From assembly GCA_947474595.1 (NCBI GenBank), contig CANJIV010000007.1:1-64000 (forward strand): a stretch of DNA of 64,000 bases, in the 5' to 3' direction. The position numbers and the translations under genes are program-made. The notes below the pieces were generated by a model. That model was not told where the DNA came from, ran no database searches, and saw nothing but the letters and a program-made list of their open reading frames with translations. Within the stretch, counting starts at the first letter, position 1, and the number at the start of each line of letters is the position of its first letter. Origin of the DNA: Solirubrobacterales bacterium. Its GTDB lineage: Bacteria; Actinomycetota; Thermoleophilia; Solirubrobacterales; Solirubrobacteraceae. This document shows positions 24,534-32,391 of this stretch, piece by piece.

Positions 24534-25269
24534 GGGCGCGCTTCTCCAGCTCGCGCCCGAAGGCCTCTTCGACGGCGTGAGTTAAGCGCTGATGGAAGAT
24601 CGCAACGAATGTCTCTGTCATCAGTGGCCGTAGACGGTCGAGTGCCTCTCGCACCTGCGGCCACTGCGCCTCTGGCTGTCCAGCAGCATCGAATGGCCTC
24701 CAAACCTGGCTCATAAACAGCCCAACGAAGGTAGAGCTCGCGCCGTCAGCGTTTTTTGTGATCCTCTCAAGGATCTCTAGTGCCTTCTCCACCGGCACGC
24801 CCAGAGCGACTATCGCCTCGCCAGCCTTTAGCACCGTGGGACTGGGGATCTCATAGCTATCACCGCCCACTGCGACGATCAAACCAAGCCGCTCGGCACG
24901 GGCCAGCAGCTTTGCGTGGATCTTGAGATCGATCCCATATCGCTCGGCGAGTTCACCGGCTTCGATGACCTCTGGACGCTCATCCTCGAACGGGGCGAGC
25001 AAGGCCCGCGTAAATCCCAGCGCGTCCTCGCCAGAACCCTCCAGACTCTGCGCCATATGCTTAATCGCAGCGAGGTTGTAGCCGTTGGCTTGAAGCTCTT
25101 GGATCAAGCGCAGGCGCGCAACATGCTCTGAGCCGTAGTACCCAGTGCGAGCTCGAACCTCTGGCGCAGGCAACAGCCCGCGCGACTGGTGGGCGCGTAC
25201 GTTGCGCACGGTCATGCCGGTCTCGCGCGCCAGTTCATCGATCGTCATCGAGCCAGTAGGTGCGGTCAC
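24526..25269 (-). CDS. MerR-family transcriptional regulator
   Basis: A 247-residue regulator. The N-terminal winged helix is complete: MTIDELARETGMTVRNVRAHQSRGLLPAPEVRARTGYYGSEHVARLRLIQEL. The remaining 170 residues form a helical effector domain without the Cys set of metal-sensing MerR proteins, so an organic ligand or redox signal is more likely. It probably controls itself and the monooxygenase gene it overlaps. GTG start with a -10 box seven bases upstream; an inverted repeat lies at that promoter. Confidence 0.85.
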   Translation of the reverse strand: MTAPTGSMTIDELARETGMTVRNVRAHQSRGLLPAPEVRARTGYYGSEHVARLRLIQELQANGYNLAAIKHMAQSLEGSGEDALGFTRALLAPFEDERPEVIEAGELAERYGIDLKIHAKLLARAERLGLIVAVGGDSYEIPSPTVLKAGEAIVALGVPVEKALEILERITKNADGASSTFVGLFMSQVWRPFDAAGQPEAQWPQVREALDRLRPLMTETFVAIFHQRLTHAVEEAFGRELEKRARG

Positions 25270-25276
25270 GATCCGT

Positions 25277-25282
25277 ACATTA
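25277..25282 (-). promoter_or_regulatory. -10 box of the merR/monooxygenase unit
   Basis: TAATGT, 7 nt before the GTG at 25269. Confidence 0.45.
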
Positions 25283-25296
25283 CACTGCTCTGTGTA
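25281..25296. promoter_or_regulatory. Putative MerR operator
   Basis: The inverted repeat TACAC-N6-GTGTA overlaps the leftward -10 box by two bases and fills its -35/-10 spacer, where MerR proteins usually bind. It also lies 14 bases upstream of the rightward -10 box, so one bound dimer could affect both directions. Confidence 0.45.
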
Positions 25297-25309
25297 TCGT
25301 CATTCGATG

Positions 25310-25315
25310 TAAAGT
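25310..25315 (+). promoter_or_regulatory. -10 box upstream of the smORF/HlyIII unit
   Basis: TAAAGT, 6 nt before GTG 25322. Confidence 0.4.
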
Positions 25316-25321
25316 AGAGCT

Positions 25322-25423
25322 GTGAAATCGCCTTCTCTAGTCAAGCGCATAGGGCTCCCCAGCGATCTGTTGGCCTGCCATCGAGTCCAGCAACCCTCAC
25401 CACTGGCGAGCGCGGCGGCGTGA
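25322..25423 (+). CDS. Possible leader small protein (33 aa)
   Basis: A GTG-started ORF encoding a 33-residue peptide (starts MKSPSLVKRIGLP, ends PSPLASAAA). It starts six bases after a -10 box, and its TGA stop overlaps the GTG of the HlyIII gene as GTGA, the coupling arrangement used repeatedly by real genes here. No domain can be seen. It may be a regulatory leader whose translation loads ribosomes onto the HlyIII gene, or the true transcript may begin elsewhere. Confidence 0.4.
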   Translation: MKSPSLVKRIGLPSDLLACHRVQQPSPLASAAA

Positions 25424-26124
25424 ACTCACCGCTCGACACTCGCGCCCTGGCTGCCCGTGCGGAAGCTGTCTTTAGCGAGGAGATCCACCCGCGCTTGCGC
25501 GGCGTCTCTCACGCATATGCGTTCTGGTTCGCGCTAGGCGCTGCAATTTTGCTGGTGGTCTTTGCCCCTTCGACCACAGCGCGTGTGGCGGCCGTAATCT
25601 ACGGCGTTGGACTCTGCGCGCTGTTTGCCTGCAGCGCTCTCTATCACCGCTGGCGCTGGGATCCGCGCTGGCGGCCGCTGCTGCGGCGCATAGACCACTC
25701 GACGATCTTCGTCTTTATCGCCGCCAGCTACACACCGATCGCACTCTTGATCCTCTCGGGCAGCACGCGGTGGATCGTCTTGGGTCTCGTGTGGGCAGGG
25801 GCGATCGGTGGAGTGATCCTCAGCGTCGCGTGGATCTCGGCGCCACGGATTCTGTTCGTCCTCACCTACGTGGCGCTCGGCTGGGTCGCGATCATCGCGA
25901 TCCCTCAGCTAATGGCCGACCTGCCGATCGCGCCCTTGGTTCTACTGACAATCGGCGGGCTGTTGTACTCGATCGGCGCGACGGTATATGCGACCAAGAG
26001 GCCCAGCCCTTGGCCTCGCACGTTCGGCTTCCACGAGGTCTTTCACGCCTTCGTGATCGCCGCGGTAATTGTGCACTTCGTAGCGATCGCAGGCTGGGTT
26101 ATTCCGGCCGGCGGCCTCGGCTAA
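25420..26124 (+). CDS. Hemolysin III / PAQR-family membrane protein
   Basis: A 234-residue seven-helix protein of the HlyIII/PAQR (adiponectin receptor-like) family. Landmarks: RLRGVSHAYAFWFALGAA at the first helix, FACSALYHRWRWDPRWRPLLRRIDHSTIFVFIAASYTP with the conserved SxxxH and D-H pair, and GFHEVFHAFVIAAVIVHF with the last His pair. These His/Asp/Ser residues form the family's putative zinc site and hydrolase centre. The bacterial role is unsettled (membrane fluidity, lipid hydrolysis). GTG start in a GTGA overlap with a short ORF; convergent stop overlap with plsC-like gene. Confidence 0.88.
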   Translation: MNSPLDTRALAARAEAVFSEEIHPRLRGVSHAYAFWFALGAAILLVVFAPSTTARVAAVIYGVGLCALFACSALYHRWRWDPRWRPLLRRIDHSTIFVFIAASYTPIALLILSGSTRWIVLGLVWAGAIGGVILSVAWISAPRILFVLTYVALGWVAIIAIPQLMADLPIAPLVLLTIGGLLYSIGATVYATKRPSPWPRTFGFHEVFHAFVIAAVIVHFVAIAGWVIPAGGLG

Positions 26125-27245
26125 GGCGCCGACTCGAGTTCAAGCGTCGCGGCCTCAGGGCCCTGAGCAGAGTCTTCTGCCTTCTGCTCACCGATCCAAT
26201 CATCGAGCGCCTGCCAGCAGCTATAGAGCCAGGCGATGCGTTCGTCTTTGGTGGTTGGAATTTCGCTGCGCGGATAGCGCCAAAACTTGACCTTGATCGT
26301 CTTGGCGACCAAGCCGCCACGCCAGATGTCGGAGACGTACTCAAAGCCGTCGAGGCCGAAGTGGCCTAGAACTACTACATCGGCTTCATCGGCACCGTCG
26401 AGTAGGGCCAGTGGGCCGCCAAGTCGGGGCGGCAAGAGATGCTTGAGTCGGTTGGCATAAGGCGACACGGCCGGATCACTCTCGGCGATCTTGGCCTGCG
26501 CGCGAGCAAGCTTCGCCGGCGTATAGCGGGTGCCCTCAGGCCAGATCAACACTCCTTCACTGGTCCCCAGATGTGGCGTGAGTGCACGTATGCGCTCAAT
26601 CTCGCCGGCCGAATCATCTGAGCCTCGACGGACGAAGTAGCAGGGCGTCCAGCCGACTCCGAGATCGAGTGTCGGTACCGACTGCAACTCGCGCTTAAGT
26701 ATGTAACGCAGCGCAATCCCATGAGGACCGCTGACCAGAGCAGCTGGAAATGTGTTGTCAATTAGGCTCGCGTGGCGCACCAGAACAATCATCGGACCTG
26801 GCTCGACGAGGTCGTCGCCTTCGATTTCAAACTTCAGCCCAAACAAGGTGCGCAAGCCAGCCAGATGGCCACCAGCCCACATCACCTGCAACCTGGCTAC
26901 GCGTCGGCGGCGAGTTGAAGAGTCTTTTGAGAATGGGCCGCCGCCGAGCACCCAAACGCCAAATAGAGCCAGCAATCCGCGCATCTCGCCAAGGAGAAAC
27001 CACCAGCCGAAGGCCAGCAAACGGACCCCGACCCACGGCTTGCGCCTACGCAACCAGAGCGTTAGATCTACAGCCGCCGCGCCGACAAAGAAGACCGGGA
27101 ACAGCACGGTCATGATGACAAACGCGACCACCTCCATCCCGATCGACTTCACGCGTCGCCAGAAGATCGCCGGGAGTGATTGGGTAGGTGCGCTGAGCGC
27201 GACCATCGCTGCATCCGGGTTGATATCTGAAGCCTTAGCACGCAT
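26121..27245 (-). CDS. PlsC-like lysophospholipid acyltransferase
   Basis: A 374-residue membrane enzyme with N-terminal hydrophobic segments (about 30-110) and an acyltransferase domain. The catalytic HX4D motif appears as HASLIDN and the acyl-acceptor motif as WPEGTRY (usual FPEGTR); a third motif is PCYFVRR. By family it acylates position 2 of lysophosphatidate or a related glycerolipid on the cytoplasmic face. Longer than the smallest PlsC proteins because of the N-terminal membrane part. Apparently leaderless. Confidence 0.82.
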   Translation of the reverse strand: MRAKASDINPDAAMVALSAPTQSLPAIFWRRVKSIGMEVVAFVIMTVLFPVFFVGAAAVDLTLWLRRRKPWVGVRLLAFGWWFLLGEMRGLLALFGVWVLGGGPFSKDSSTRRRRVARLQVMWAGGHLAGLRTLFGLKFEIEGDDLVEPGPMIVLVRHASLIDNTFPAALVSGPHGIALRYILKRELQSVPTLDLGVGWTPCYFVRRGSDDSAGEIERIRALTPHLGTSEGVLIWPEGTRYTPAKLARAQAKIAESDPAVSPYANRLKHLLPPRLGGPLALLDGADEADVVVLGHFGLDGFEYVSDIWRGGLVAKTIKVKFWRYPRSEIPTTKDERIAWLYSCWQALDDWIGEQKAEDSAQGPEAATLELESAP

Positions 27246-27254
27246 CGGCCAGAG

Positions 27255-27260
27255 ACGGTA
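27255..27260 (-). promoter_or_regulatory. -10 box of the plsC-like gene
   Basis: TACCGT, 9 nt before the ATG at 27245. Confidence 0.4.
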
Positions 27261-27385
27261 GCTGACCGTCGCCTAGATAGACGAGCTGCCCTAGGCCCTT
27301 AGAGCCACCACCTCCCTGACTGCATATCACTAGCCTTCGCTAATGGCCATCGCAAGATCCAACAACACCGCCGACGACAAAGGGG

Positions 27386-27405
27386 TGGCGCTATGAGGAG
27401 CGCCA
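27386..27405 (+). promoter_or_regulatory. Hairpin over the S4-gene leader ORF start
   Basis: TGGCGCT pairs with AGCGCCA (7 bp), with the loop ATGAGG holding the start codon of the short leader ORF. It could limit ribosome access to that start. Confidence 0.4.
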
Positions 27406-27443
27406 TCTGCTGTCGGGCTGCTCTGTGGGCAAGGTTTCGCTGA
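27393..27443 (+). CDS. Possible coupled leader ORF (16 aa)
   Basis: ATG 27393 is preceded seven bases upstream by AAAGGGG, a better Shine-Dalgarno sequence than the S4 gene has. The ORF encodes MRSAICCRAALWARFR and ends in TGATG, sharing one base with the S4 start, the classic layout for translational coupling. Its start sits in a hairpin loop. Two adjacent Cys and four Arg are notable; no function can be stated. Confidence 0.4.
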   Translation: MRSAICCRAALWARFR

Positions 27444-27676
27444 TGGCCCACGACGTGCCTATACGCGGGGAGTCGATCCGCCTAGGACAGCTGCTCAAGC
27501 TAGTCGGAGCCGTCGAAGGTGGTGGCGACGTAAAGGCCTTCTTGGCCAATCGCAACGTCCTCGTAAACGGTGAGTCCGAACAGCGTCGCGGCCGTCAGCT
27601 GCGCCACGGGGACCGCATCGAGATAGACGCCCACCAACTAGTAGTCGTCTCACAGCCAGCCCCAGACCCCGCCTGA
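27443..27676 (+). CDS. S4-domain RNA-binding protein (YbcJ/YaaA type)
   Basis: A 77-residue protein consisting of one S4 domain: IRLGQLLKLVGAVEGGGDVKAFLANRNVLVNGESEQRRGRQLRHGDRI, the form found in YbcJ/YaaA small RNA-binding proteins. It should bind structured RNA, perhaps on the ribosome. I choose ATG 27443 over GTG 27425, because the family starts a few residues before the S4 core and because a leader ORF ends in TGATG exactly there. Convergent with the GMC oxidoreductase gene. Confidence 0.78.
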   Translation: MAHDVPIRGESIRLGQLLKLVGAVEGGGDVKAFLANRNVLVNGESEQRRGRQLRHGDRIEIDAHQLVVVSQPAPDPA

Positions 27677-27692
27677 TTCCAGGGCCGCTGCG

Positions 27693-29282
27693 CTAGGCGA
27701 GTCCGGCGACGCGTCCGCGGATCAGGTCCGCGCCGCGCTCGGCGACCATCACCGTAGGCGCATGTGTGTTGCCCCCTGGAATCACCGGCATGATCGAAGC
27801 GTCGACCACACGTAGGCCTTCGATACCGCGCACGCGAAGCTGTGGATCAACCACAGCGAGATCGTCGTTACCCATCCGACAGGTGCCCACCGGGTGGTAG
27901 ATCAGCTCCACGCGCCGTCGCAAGTCCGCCTCAATCTCTAAATCGCTCTCAACCCCGGGGCCGGGAAAGATCTCTTGCCCGCATGCACTTGCCAGTGGAC
28001 CAGCGGTGGAGATTTCACGTGCCAACTTGACCCCAGCTACCAAGGATGCGACATCTTCGGGCGCCGACAGTGAGTTGGTGATAATCCTAGGCTTAGCTGA
28101 AGGATCCGAGGAGGCTAGGCTCACGCAACCACGACTAAGCGGAGTCAAAAGCGCCGGACCGAACGTCATCGCGTGCCCGTCGTAGCTCTTGAAGCCGTTA
28201 TCAACAAAGTAGGCCGGAGCGAAGTGAAACTGGATGTCGGCTGCTTTGAGCTCAGGGCGAGTGCGGACGAAGGCAAAGGCTTCAGCTACCGAAGATGTGA
28301 GTGGTCCGCTACGACGCAGCAGCCACTCGGCTAGCGCCTTGGGCTTCTCGCCATCAGTCAATGAACCTCCGACTAGGGAGTCCCAGACGCAGACGACATA
28401 TGGATGGTCTTGAAGGTTGTGACCAACTCCGGGGAGATCGCAAGCGACAGGCACACCGACCTCGCTCAGATGGTCGGCTGGGCCGATTCCCGACAGCATC
28501 AGCAGCTGTGGCGAACCGATCGCACCTGCGGCGAGGATGACCTCGCGACCGGCGCGAATCAGATGCTGGCGGCCCTTGGAGTCGCGGTAGCGAACACCGT
28601 CAGCTCGGCCGCCATCTAGCTCGACAGCTAAGACATGAGCGCCGGTCACAACCGTCAGGTTGGTCCGCTTGCTGGCTGGCCGCAGATAGGCGTCGGCAGC
28701 GCTCCAGCGACGGCCGTTCTTCTGCGTGACTTGCACCATGGATGCACCGTCCTGCTCGGAGCCGTTGTAGTCATCGACCAACGGAATGCCAGAGGCCTGA
28801 GCGGCGACCAAGAAGCGTGCGGTCATGGGATTTGGCGAGCGGGCATCGGCGACGTTGAGTGGCCCGCCGACTGCGTGGTGTTCGCTAGCGCCGCGCTCAC
28901 TGTTCTCGGCTTTGAGGAAGTAGGGCCTTACGTCCCGCCAGCCCCAACCAGAACAACCCTGACTCTCCCAGAGGTCGTAGTCCAGCGGTCGGCCGCGGAC
29001 GTAGAGCATCGCATTCATTGAGCTTGATCCGCCGAGGCCTTTGCCGCGCGGGATATAGAGCGAGCGCCCGTCGCAGTGCGGCTCTGGATCGGTTGAAAAG
29101 TCCCAGTCCAACTTGGTTTTGAACTGCTTGGGGAAAGCAGCTGGGATCTTGATATTTGGACTGCGATCCTTGGCTCCAGCCTCAAGCAGAGTCACGTTCA
29201 CCGACGGGTCTTCGGTGAGGCGGTTGGCGAGCACGCAGCCAGCCGAACCGGCCCCGACGATCACATAGTCAGCAGTAGGCAT
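27693..29282 (-). CDS. GMC-family FAD oxidoreductase
   Basis: A 529-residue choline-dehydrogenase/alcohol-oxidase-like flavoprotein. The Rossmann motif is at the start (YVIVGAGSAGCVLANRLTEDP), followed by the GMC signature 1 (IPRGKGLGGSSSMNAMLYVRG), signature 2 (GAIGSPQLLMLSGIGP) and the catalytic C-terminal region (IYHPVGTCRMG and GGNTHAPTVMVAERGADLI, with the active His and Asn/His pair). It oxidises an alcohol or aldehyde; the substrate is unknown. The start at ATG 29282 places the Rossmann strand at residue 4, as usual. Confidence 0.87.
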   Translation of the reverse strand: MPTADYVIVGAGSAGCVLANRLTEDPSVNVTLLEAGAKDRSPNIKIPAAFPKQFKTKLDWDFSTDPEPHCDGRSLYIPRGKGLGGSSSMNAMLYVRGRPLDYDLWESQGCSGWGWRDVRPYFLKAENSERGASEHHAVGGPLNVADARSPNPMTARFLVAAQASGIPLVDDYNGSEQDGASMVQVTQKNGRRWSAADAYLRPASKRTNLTVVTGAHVLAVELDGGRADGVRYRDSKGRQHLIRAGREVILAAGAIGSPQLLMLSGIGPADHLSEVGVPVACDLPGVGHNLQDHPYVVCVWDSLVGGSLTDGEKPKALAEWLLRRSGPLTSSVAEAFAFVRTRPELKAADIQFHFAPAYFVDNGFKSYDGHAMTFGPALLTPLSRGCVSLASSDPSAKPRIITNSLSAPEDVASLVAGVKLAREISTAGPLASACGQEIFPGPGVESDLEIEADLRRRVELIYHPVGTCRMGNDDLAVVDPQLRVRGIEGLRVVDASIMPVIPGGNTHAPTVMVAERGADLIRGRVAGLA

Positions 29283-29405
29283 TGCGCCATCGTGACCGAT
29301 CACAGCCGAACCTGCCTACACCCCCAGCTTGCGCCCGTTATTGCGGCTCGCATTCCGAGCGCCTTGAAGTAAAGTCTGATCGGCAATCGCGACCTACACA
29401 ATTTT

Positions 29406-29411
29406 GATAAT
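29406..29411 (+). promoter_or_regulatory. Possible -10 box before the SHOCT gene
   Basis: GATAAT within an AT-rich stretch (29399-29414) that contrasts with the GC-rich surroundings, about 43 bases before ATG 29454. No clear -35 box. Confidence 0.35.
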
Positions 29412-29453
29412 TAACGGCTGCCAAAGAGCTACGAACGAGAGGAAGCAACGACG

Positions 29454-29732
29454 ATGATGCGCCGACGACGTCCACTAATGCGAACCGCGATGATCGGCGG
29501 AGGTGCCTATGCGATGGGCAAGCACCGCCAAGCCGGTCAGACCGAGGCCGCTAACGCCGAACAAGACCAAGACCAGCGGATCTCCCAGCTTGAGCAGCAA
29601 CAAGCCCCACCGGCTGCAGCTAGCGGCGGCGACATGGTCTCTCAGCTCAAAGAGCTCTCGGCGCTCAAGGATGCCGGCGCGTTAACTGACGCTGAGTTCG
29701 AGGCCGCAAAGCAGAAGCTCCTCGCGGGCTGA
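29454..29732 (+). CDS. SHOCT-domain protein
   Basis: A 92-residue protein. The N-terminus is basic (MMRRRRPLMRTAMIGGGAYAMG) and may touch the membrane or nucleic acid; a Gln-rich middle follows. The last 30 residues form a SHOCT domain (QLKELSALKDAGALTDAEF, then EAAKQKLLAG), a short helical oligomerisation module. GAGAGGAAG lies upstream as a Shine-Dalgarno sequence. It sits 52 bases before the DUF6325-like gene in the same direction, a pairing I have seen in other actinobacteria. Confidence 0.8.
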   Translation: MMRRRRPLMRTAMIGGGAYAMGKHRQAGQTEAANAEQDQDQRISQLEQQQAPPAAASGGDMVSQLKELSALKDAGALTDAEFEAAKQKLLAG

Positions 29733-29784
29733 GCACCACCCCCTAACCAGTCCTTACTAACCAGAGAGAGAGTTGATTTTTAGA

Positions 29785-30225
29785 ATGGGACCCGTGCAGA
29801 TAATTGTTGTCGCCTACGGCCCCGATGCCGAGTTTCACGGCGACGCGCTGGCCGAGCTTCAGCGCCTAGCCGACGCCGACGTGGTGCGCCTCTTGGACCT
29901 GCTGATCGTGACTAAAGGCGAAGATGGCAGCGTGACGATCGTTGAGATCGAGGAGGGCAACGATTTCGGCCTCCACGTGAGCGCGCTGATCGGGATCGGG
30001 CCTGAGGGCGACGACGGCAGTGAGCCACCGGCCGCAGACCTAGATCCTGAGCAGATGTGGGTAGTAACTGACGAGATCCCACCCGGCACCGCCGCGATCG
30101 CCCTGATCGAGCACCGCTGGGCGATCGGGCTCCAGAACGCCGTCGCAGGTTCAGGCGGAATGATGGTCGCCAACGAGTGGGTCCATCCGCTCGACCTCGA
30201 AGTGATCGGCATGACCGGAGAGTAG
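29785..30225 (+). CDS. DUF6325-like protein
   Basis: A 146-residue protein starting MGPVQIIVVAYGPDAEFHGDALAELQRLADADVVRLLDLLIVTK, with the strand-helix-strand core of the DUF6325/DUF1269-like family (GDAL..EL..L...VVRLLDLL). The second half has DEIPPGTAAIALIEHRWAIGLQNAV, also typical. Function unknown. I use ATG 29785 rather than the TTG 12 bases upstream, since the family starts MGPVQ. Probably co-transcribed with the SHOCT gene. Confidence 0.75.
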   Translation: MGPVQIIVVAYGPDAEFHGDALAELQRLADADVVRLLDLLIVTKGEDGSVTIVEIEEGNDFGLHVSALIGIGPEGDDGSEPPAADLDPEQMWVVTDEIPPGTAAIALIEHRWAIGLQNAVAGSGGMMVANEWVHPLDLEVIGMTGE

Positions 30226-30232
30226 AAAGAGG

Positions 30233-30258
30233 ATGGCGCCGGGCTAAGCCGGCGCCAT
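30233..30258. terminator. Strong hairpin between convergent genes
   Basis: ATGGCGCCGG pairs perfectly with CCGGCGCCAT (10 bp, 6-nt loop GCTAAG) between the DUF6325 and SDR gene ends. There is no T-run on either side; it probably ends transcripts from both directions. Confidence 0.6.
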
Positions 30259-30295
30259 ACCCGGGCTCACGCCGACCCCGACCCTGCCAACCGCT

Positions 30296-31135
30296 TTACT
30301 CCACTTCGTCGACGTAAAGATCCGGCGCTAGATCGGCATCGGCACCGCCGTATGAGTAGGCCGACAGATCCGAAATTCCCTCTTGGGCCAATACGTCCTC
30401 ACAGAGATAGAAGTTGCCTGTCGTCTCACGGCTGGGACGAGTGAGGATCGCGTGAGCCGCGTCAGAGACCACCTCAGGCTTGCGTGAGCGCGCCATCGCG
30501 GCATCGCCGCCGAGCAGATTGCGCACGGCTGCCGTGGCGACCAGCGTTCGCGGCCACAGTGAGTTAAAGGCGATCCCATCGTCACGAAACTCCTCAGCCA
30601 TGCCGAGCGTGCACATGCTCATGCCGTACTTGGCAATTGTGTAAGCGACGTGTCCTTTGAACCATTTTGGATCGAGCGAGAGTGGCGGCGACAGCGTCAA
30701 CACGTGAGGGTTGTCGGCTTTCTTTAGATGAGGGATGCAGGCTTGACTAACGACAAAGGTCCCGCGTGTGTCGATGTCCTGCATCAGGTCGTAGCGCTTC
30801 ATCTCTAATGCTTCGGTACCCGAGAGATTGATCGCACTTGCGTTATTGATGCAGATATCGATAGCGCCAAACCGCTCCACCGTTGCGGCTACGGCATCGG
30901 CCACCTGCTCCTCGTGGCGGATATCGCCGACGATCGGCAACGCCTGACCGCCTGCGCTAACGATCTCCTCAGCGGCCGTAAAAACCGTGCCTTCTAGCTT
31001 GGGGTGAGGCTCGCCCGTCTTGGCGATCAGCGCAACGTTGGCGCCATCGCGCGCAGCGCGCAGCGCAATCGCCAAGCCGATCCCGCGACTGCCGCCAGAG
31101 ATGAAAAGGGTCTTACCGTTTAGTGAAGGTGACAT
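30296..31135 (-). CDS. SDR oxidoreductase (HSDL2-like)
   Basis: A 279-residue short-chain dehydrogenase. Cofactor motif ISGGSRGIGLAIALRAARDGANVALIAKT, the NNAS motif in ICINNASAINL, and catalytic YTIAK with Ser in LTLSPPLSL. The phrase TGEPHPKLEGTVFTAAEEI is characteristic of the HSDL2-type branch; human HSDL2 carries an extra sterol-carrier domain that is absent here. Likely NADP(H)-dependent reduction of a lipid-like ketone or alcohol. Shine-Dalgarno AGAGGAG precedes the ATG. It lies 100 bases downstream of the dehalogenase-like gene, same direction. Confidence 0.85.
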   Translation of the reverse strand: MSPSLNGKTLFISGGSRGIGLAIALRAARDGANVALIAKTGEPHPKLEGTVFTAAEEIVSAGGQALPIVGDIRHEEQVADAVAATVERFGAIDICINNASAINLSGTEALEMKRYDLMQDIDTRGTFVVSQACIPHLKKADNPHVLTLSPPLSLDPKWFKGHVAYTIAKYGMSMCTLGMAEEFRDDGIAFNSLWPRTLVATAAVRNLLGGDAAMARSRKPEVVSDAAHAILTRPSRETTGNFYLCEDVLAQEGISDLSAYSYGGADADLAPDLYVDEVE

Positions 31136-31235
31136 CGATGCTCCTCTTGTGGATCAGATCAGGTGGTTCGACACGACACAGACGCAGTCCGGCGATCTAA
31201 ACACAGGCACGGTGATTACCGCAGCAACCCCCACT

Positions 31236-32120
31236 CTAAGCGCCCGGACTACCGAAGGCTAAGAGCATCGCCTCGACGATCTGCGGGCCCCTGTCCTCCT
31301 GAAGGAAGTGCGCCGCGCCCTCGATACAGACCTGCTGGGAAACTGTCGGCAGTTGGGCGATGAACTGCTCCCCAGAGGCGGGGTAAGGGAAGACCGGATC
31401 GGAGTCTGAGAAAGCGACCAAGGCCGGCTTGTCCCAGGTGCTCAGCGCCTCGCCCACCGCGCGCATCTCGGCCGCACCGACATCCTCAGCGCTCATCGGA
31501 ACCAGCAATGGAAACGTCTGGGCGCCAGCCTTGCTGGCTTGATTAGGAAAGGGCGCCTCGTAGGCAGCGATTACTTCGGGACTGAGATCAGTGGCCGTCG
31601 CTCCTTGCAGAATCCTCCCGATTGGAAGGTCTGGCGTGCGCTCGACGAAGTCGCGCCAAGCCTGAAATCCCCTACTGACGCGCCCGCTAAAGAGGCCGGT
31701 ATTCATCACCACCAGTCGTCCCACCTGATCGGAGTGCTCAACCGCCCAGCGCAGGCCAATCGGGCCGCCCCAATCCTGAACTACGACCGTCACATCTTCG
31801 AGATCGATCTGGTCGAGGTGAGCGGTGACCGTCTCGACATGGCGTTCGTATGAGTACCAGGCGTGATCGGTCGGCTTATCCGAACGACCGAAGCCGACGA
31901 GGTCGGGGCAGACGACCCTGTGGCCAGCGCGGACGAGGTCGTCGAGCATGTGTCGGTAGAGGTAGCTCCAACTCGGCTCGCCATGGAAGCAGAGCACTGG
32001 CTGGCCCTCTCCTTCGTCGAGATGGTGCAGTCGCAGATCGCCGACCTCGACGTAGTTGGGGGCGTAGTCATAGCCGGAAAGGTTTGAGAACCGTTCGTCT
32101 GGCGTGCGAAAGATGTCCAT
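31236..32120 (-). CDS. Haloalkane dehalogenase-like hydrolase (HLD-I)
   Basis: A 294-residue alpha/beta hydrolase close in sequence pattern to DhlA (HLD subfamily I). Asp116 is the nucleophile in VVVQDWGGPIG, with halide-binding Trp117 next to it; Trp155 in the cap (GFQAWRDFV) fits the second halide ligand; Asp241 (FSDSDPVF) and His271 (GAAHFLQED) complete the triad; HGEPSWSYLYR is the oxyanion loop. It should hydrolyse haloalkanes or related compounds in the cytoplasm. GAGGAGAGG upstream of the ATG is the Shine-Dalgarno sequence. Natural substrate unknown. Confidence 0.82.
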   Translation of the reverse strand: MDIFRTPDERFSNLSGYDYAPNYVEVGDLRLHHLDEGEGQPVLCFHGEPSWSYLYRHMLDDLVRAGHRVVCPDLVGFGRSDKPTDHAWYSYERHVETVTAHLDQIDLEDVTVVVQDWGGPIGLRWAVEHSDQVGRLVVMNTGLFSGRVSRGFQAWRDFVERTPDLPIGRILQGATATDLSPEVIAAYEAPFPNQASKAGAQTFPLLVPMSAEDVGAAEMRAVGEALSTWDKPALVAFSDSDPVFPYPASGEQFIAQLPTVSQQVCIEGAAHFLQEDRGPQIVEAMLLAFGSPGA

Positions 32121-32295
32121 TAGACCTGCCTCTCCTCAGTGATTAATAGCTGCGACCTAGGTCTGGGCAAAGTCTTTACGGCTCGCCCCAGGACGTCCAA
32201 TCGCCGTACGCGGCGCTTACTCGACCAGGTCATCTCATGCACGACCGTTGACGCAGCTATGCGTGATCGAATCCACCGATCGACCCTACCAACAC

Positions 32296-32325
32296 TTGAC
32301 ACCGTGCGACCCGCTTTCGTAGCCT
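32296..32325 (+). promoter_or_regulatory. Promoter of the secreted protein gene at 32392
   Basis: A perfect -35 TTGACA (32296-32301) and -10 TAGCCT (32320-32325), 18 bases apart, predicting a leader of about 60 nt before ATG 32392. Confidence 0.6.
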
Positions 32326-32391
32326 GTCTTTGTACGAGACAACCGGCGTAGTTCGTGGGTTGCTTTGGATAATCTACGCAGGATCCTTGAC

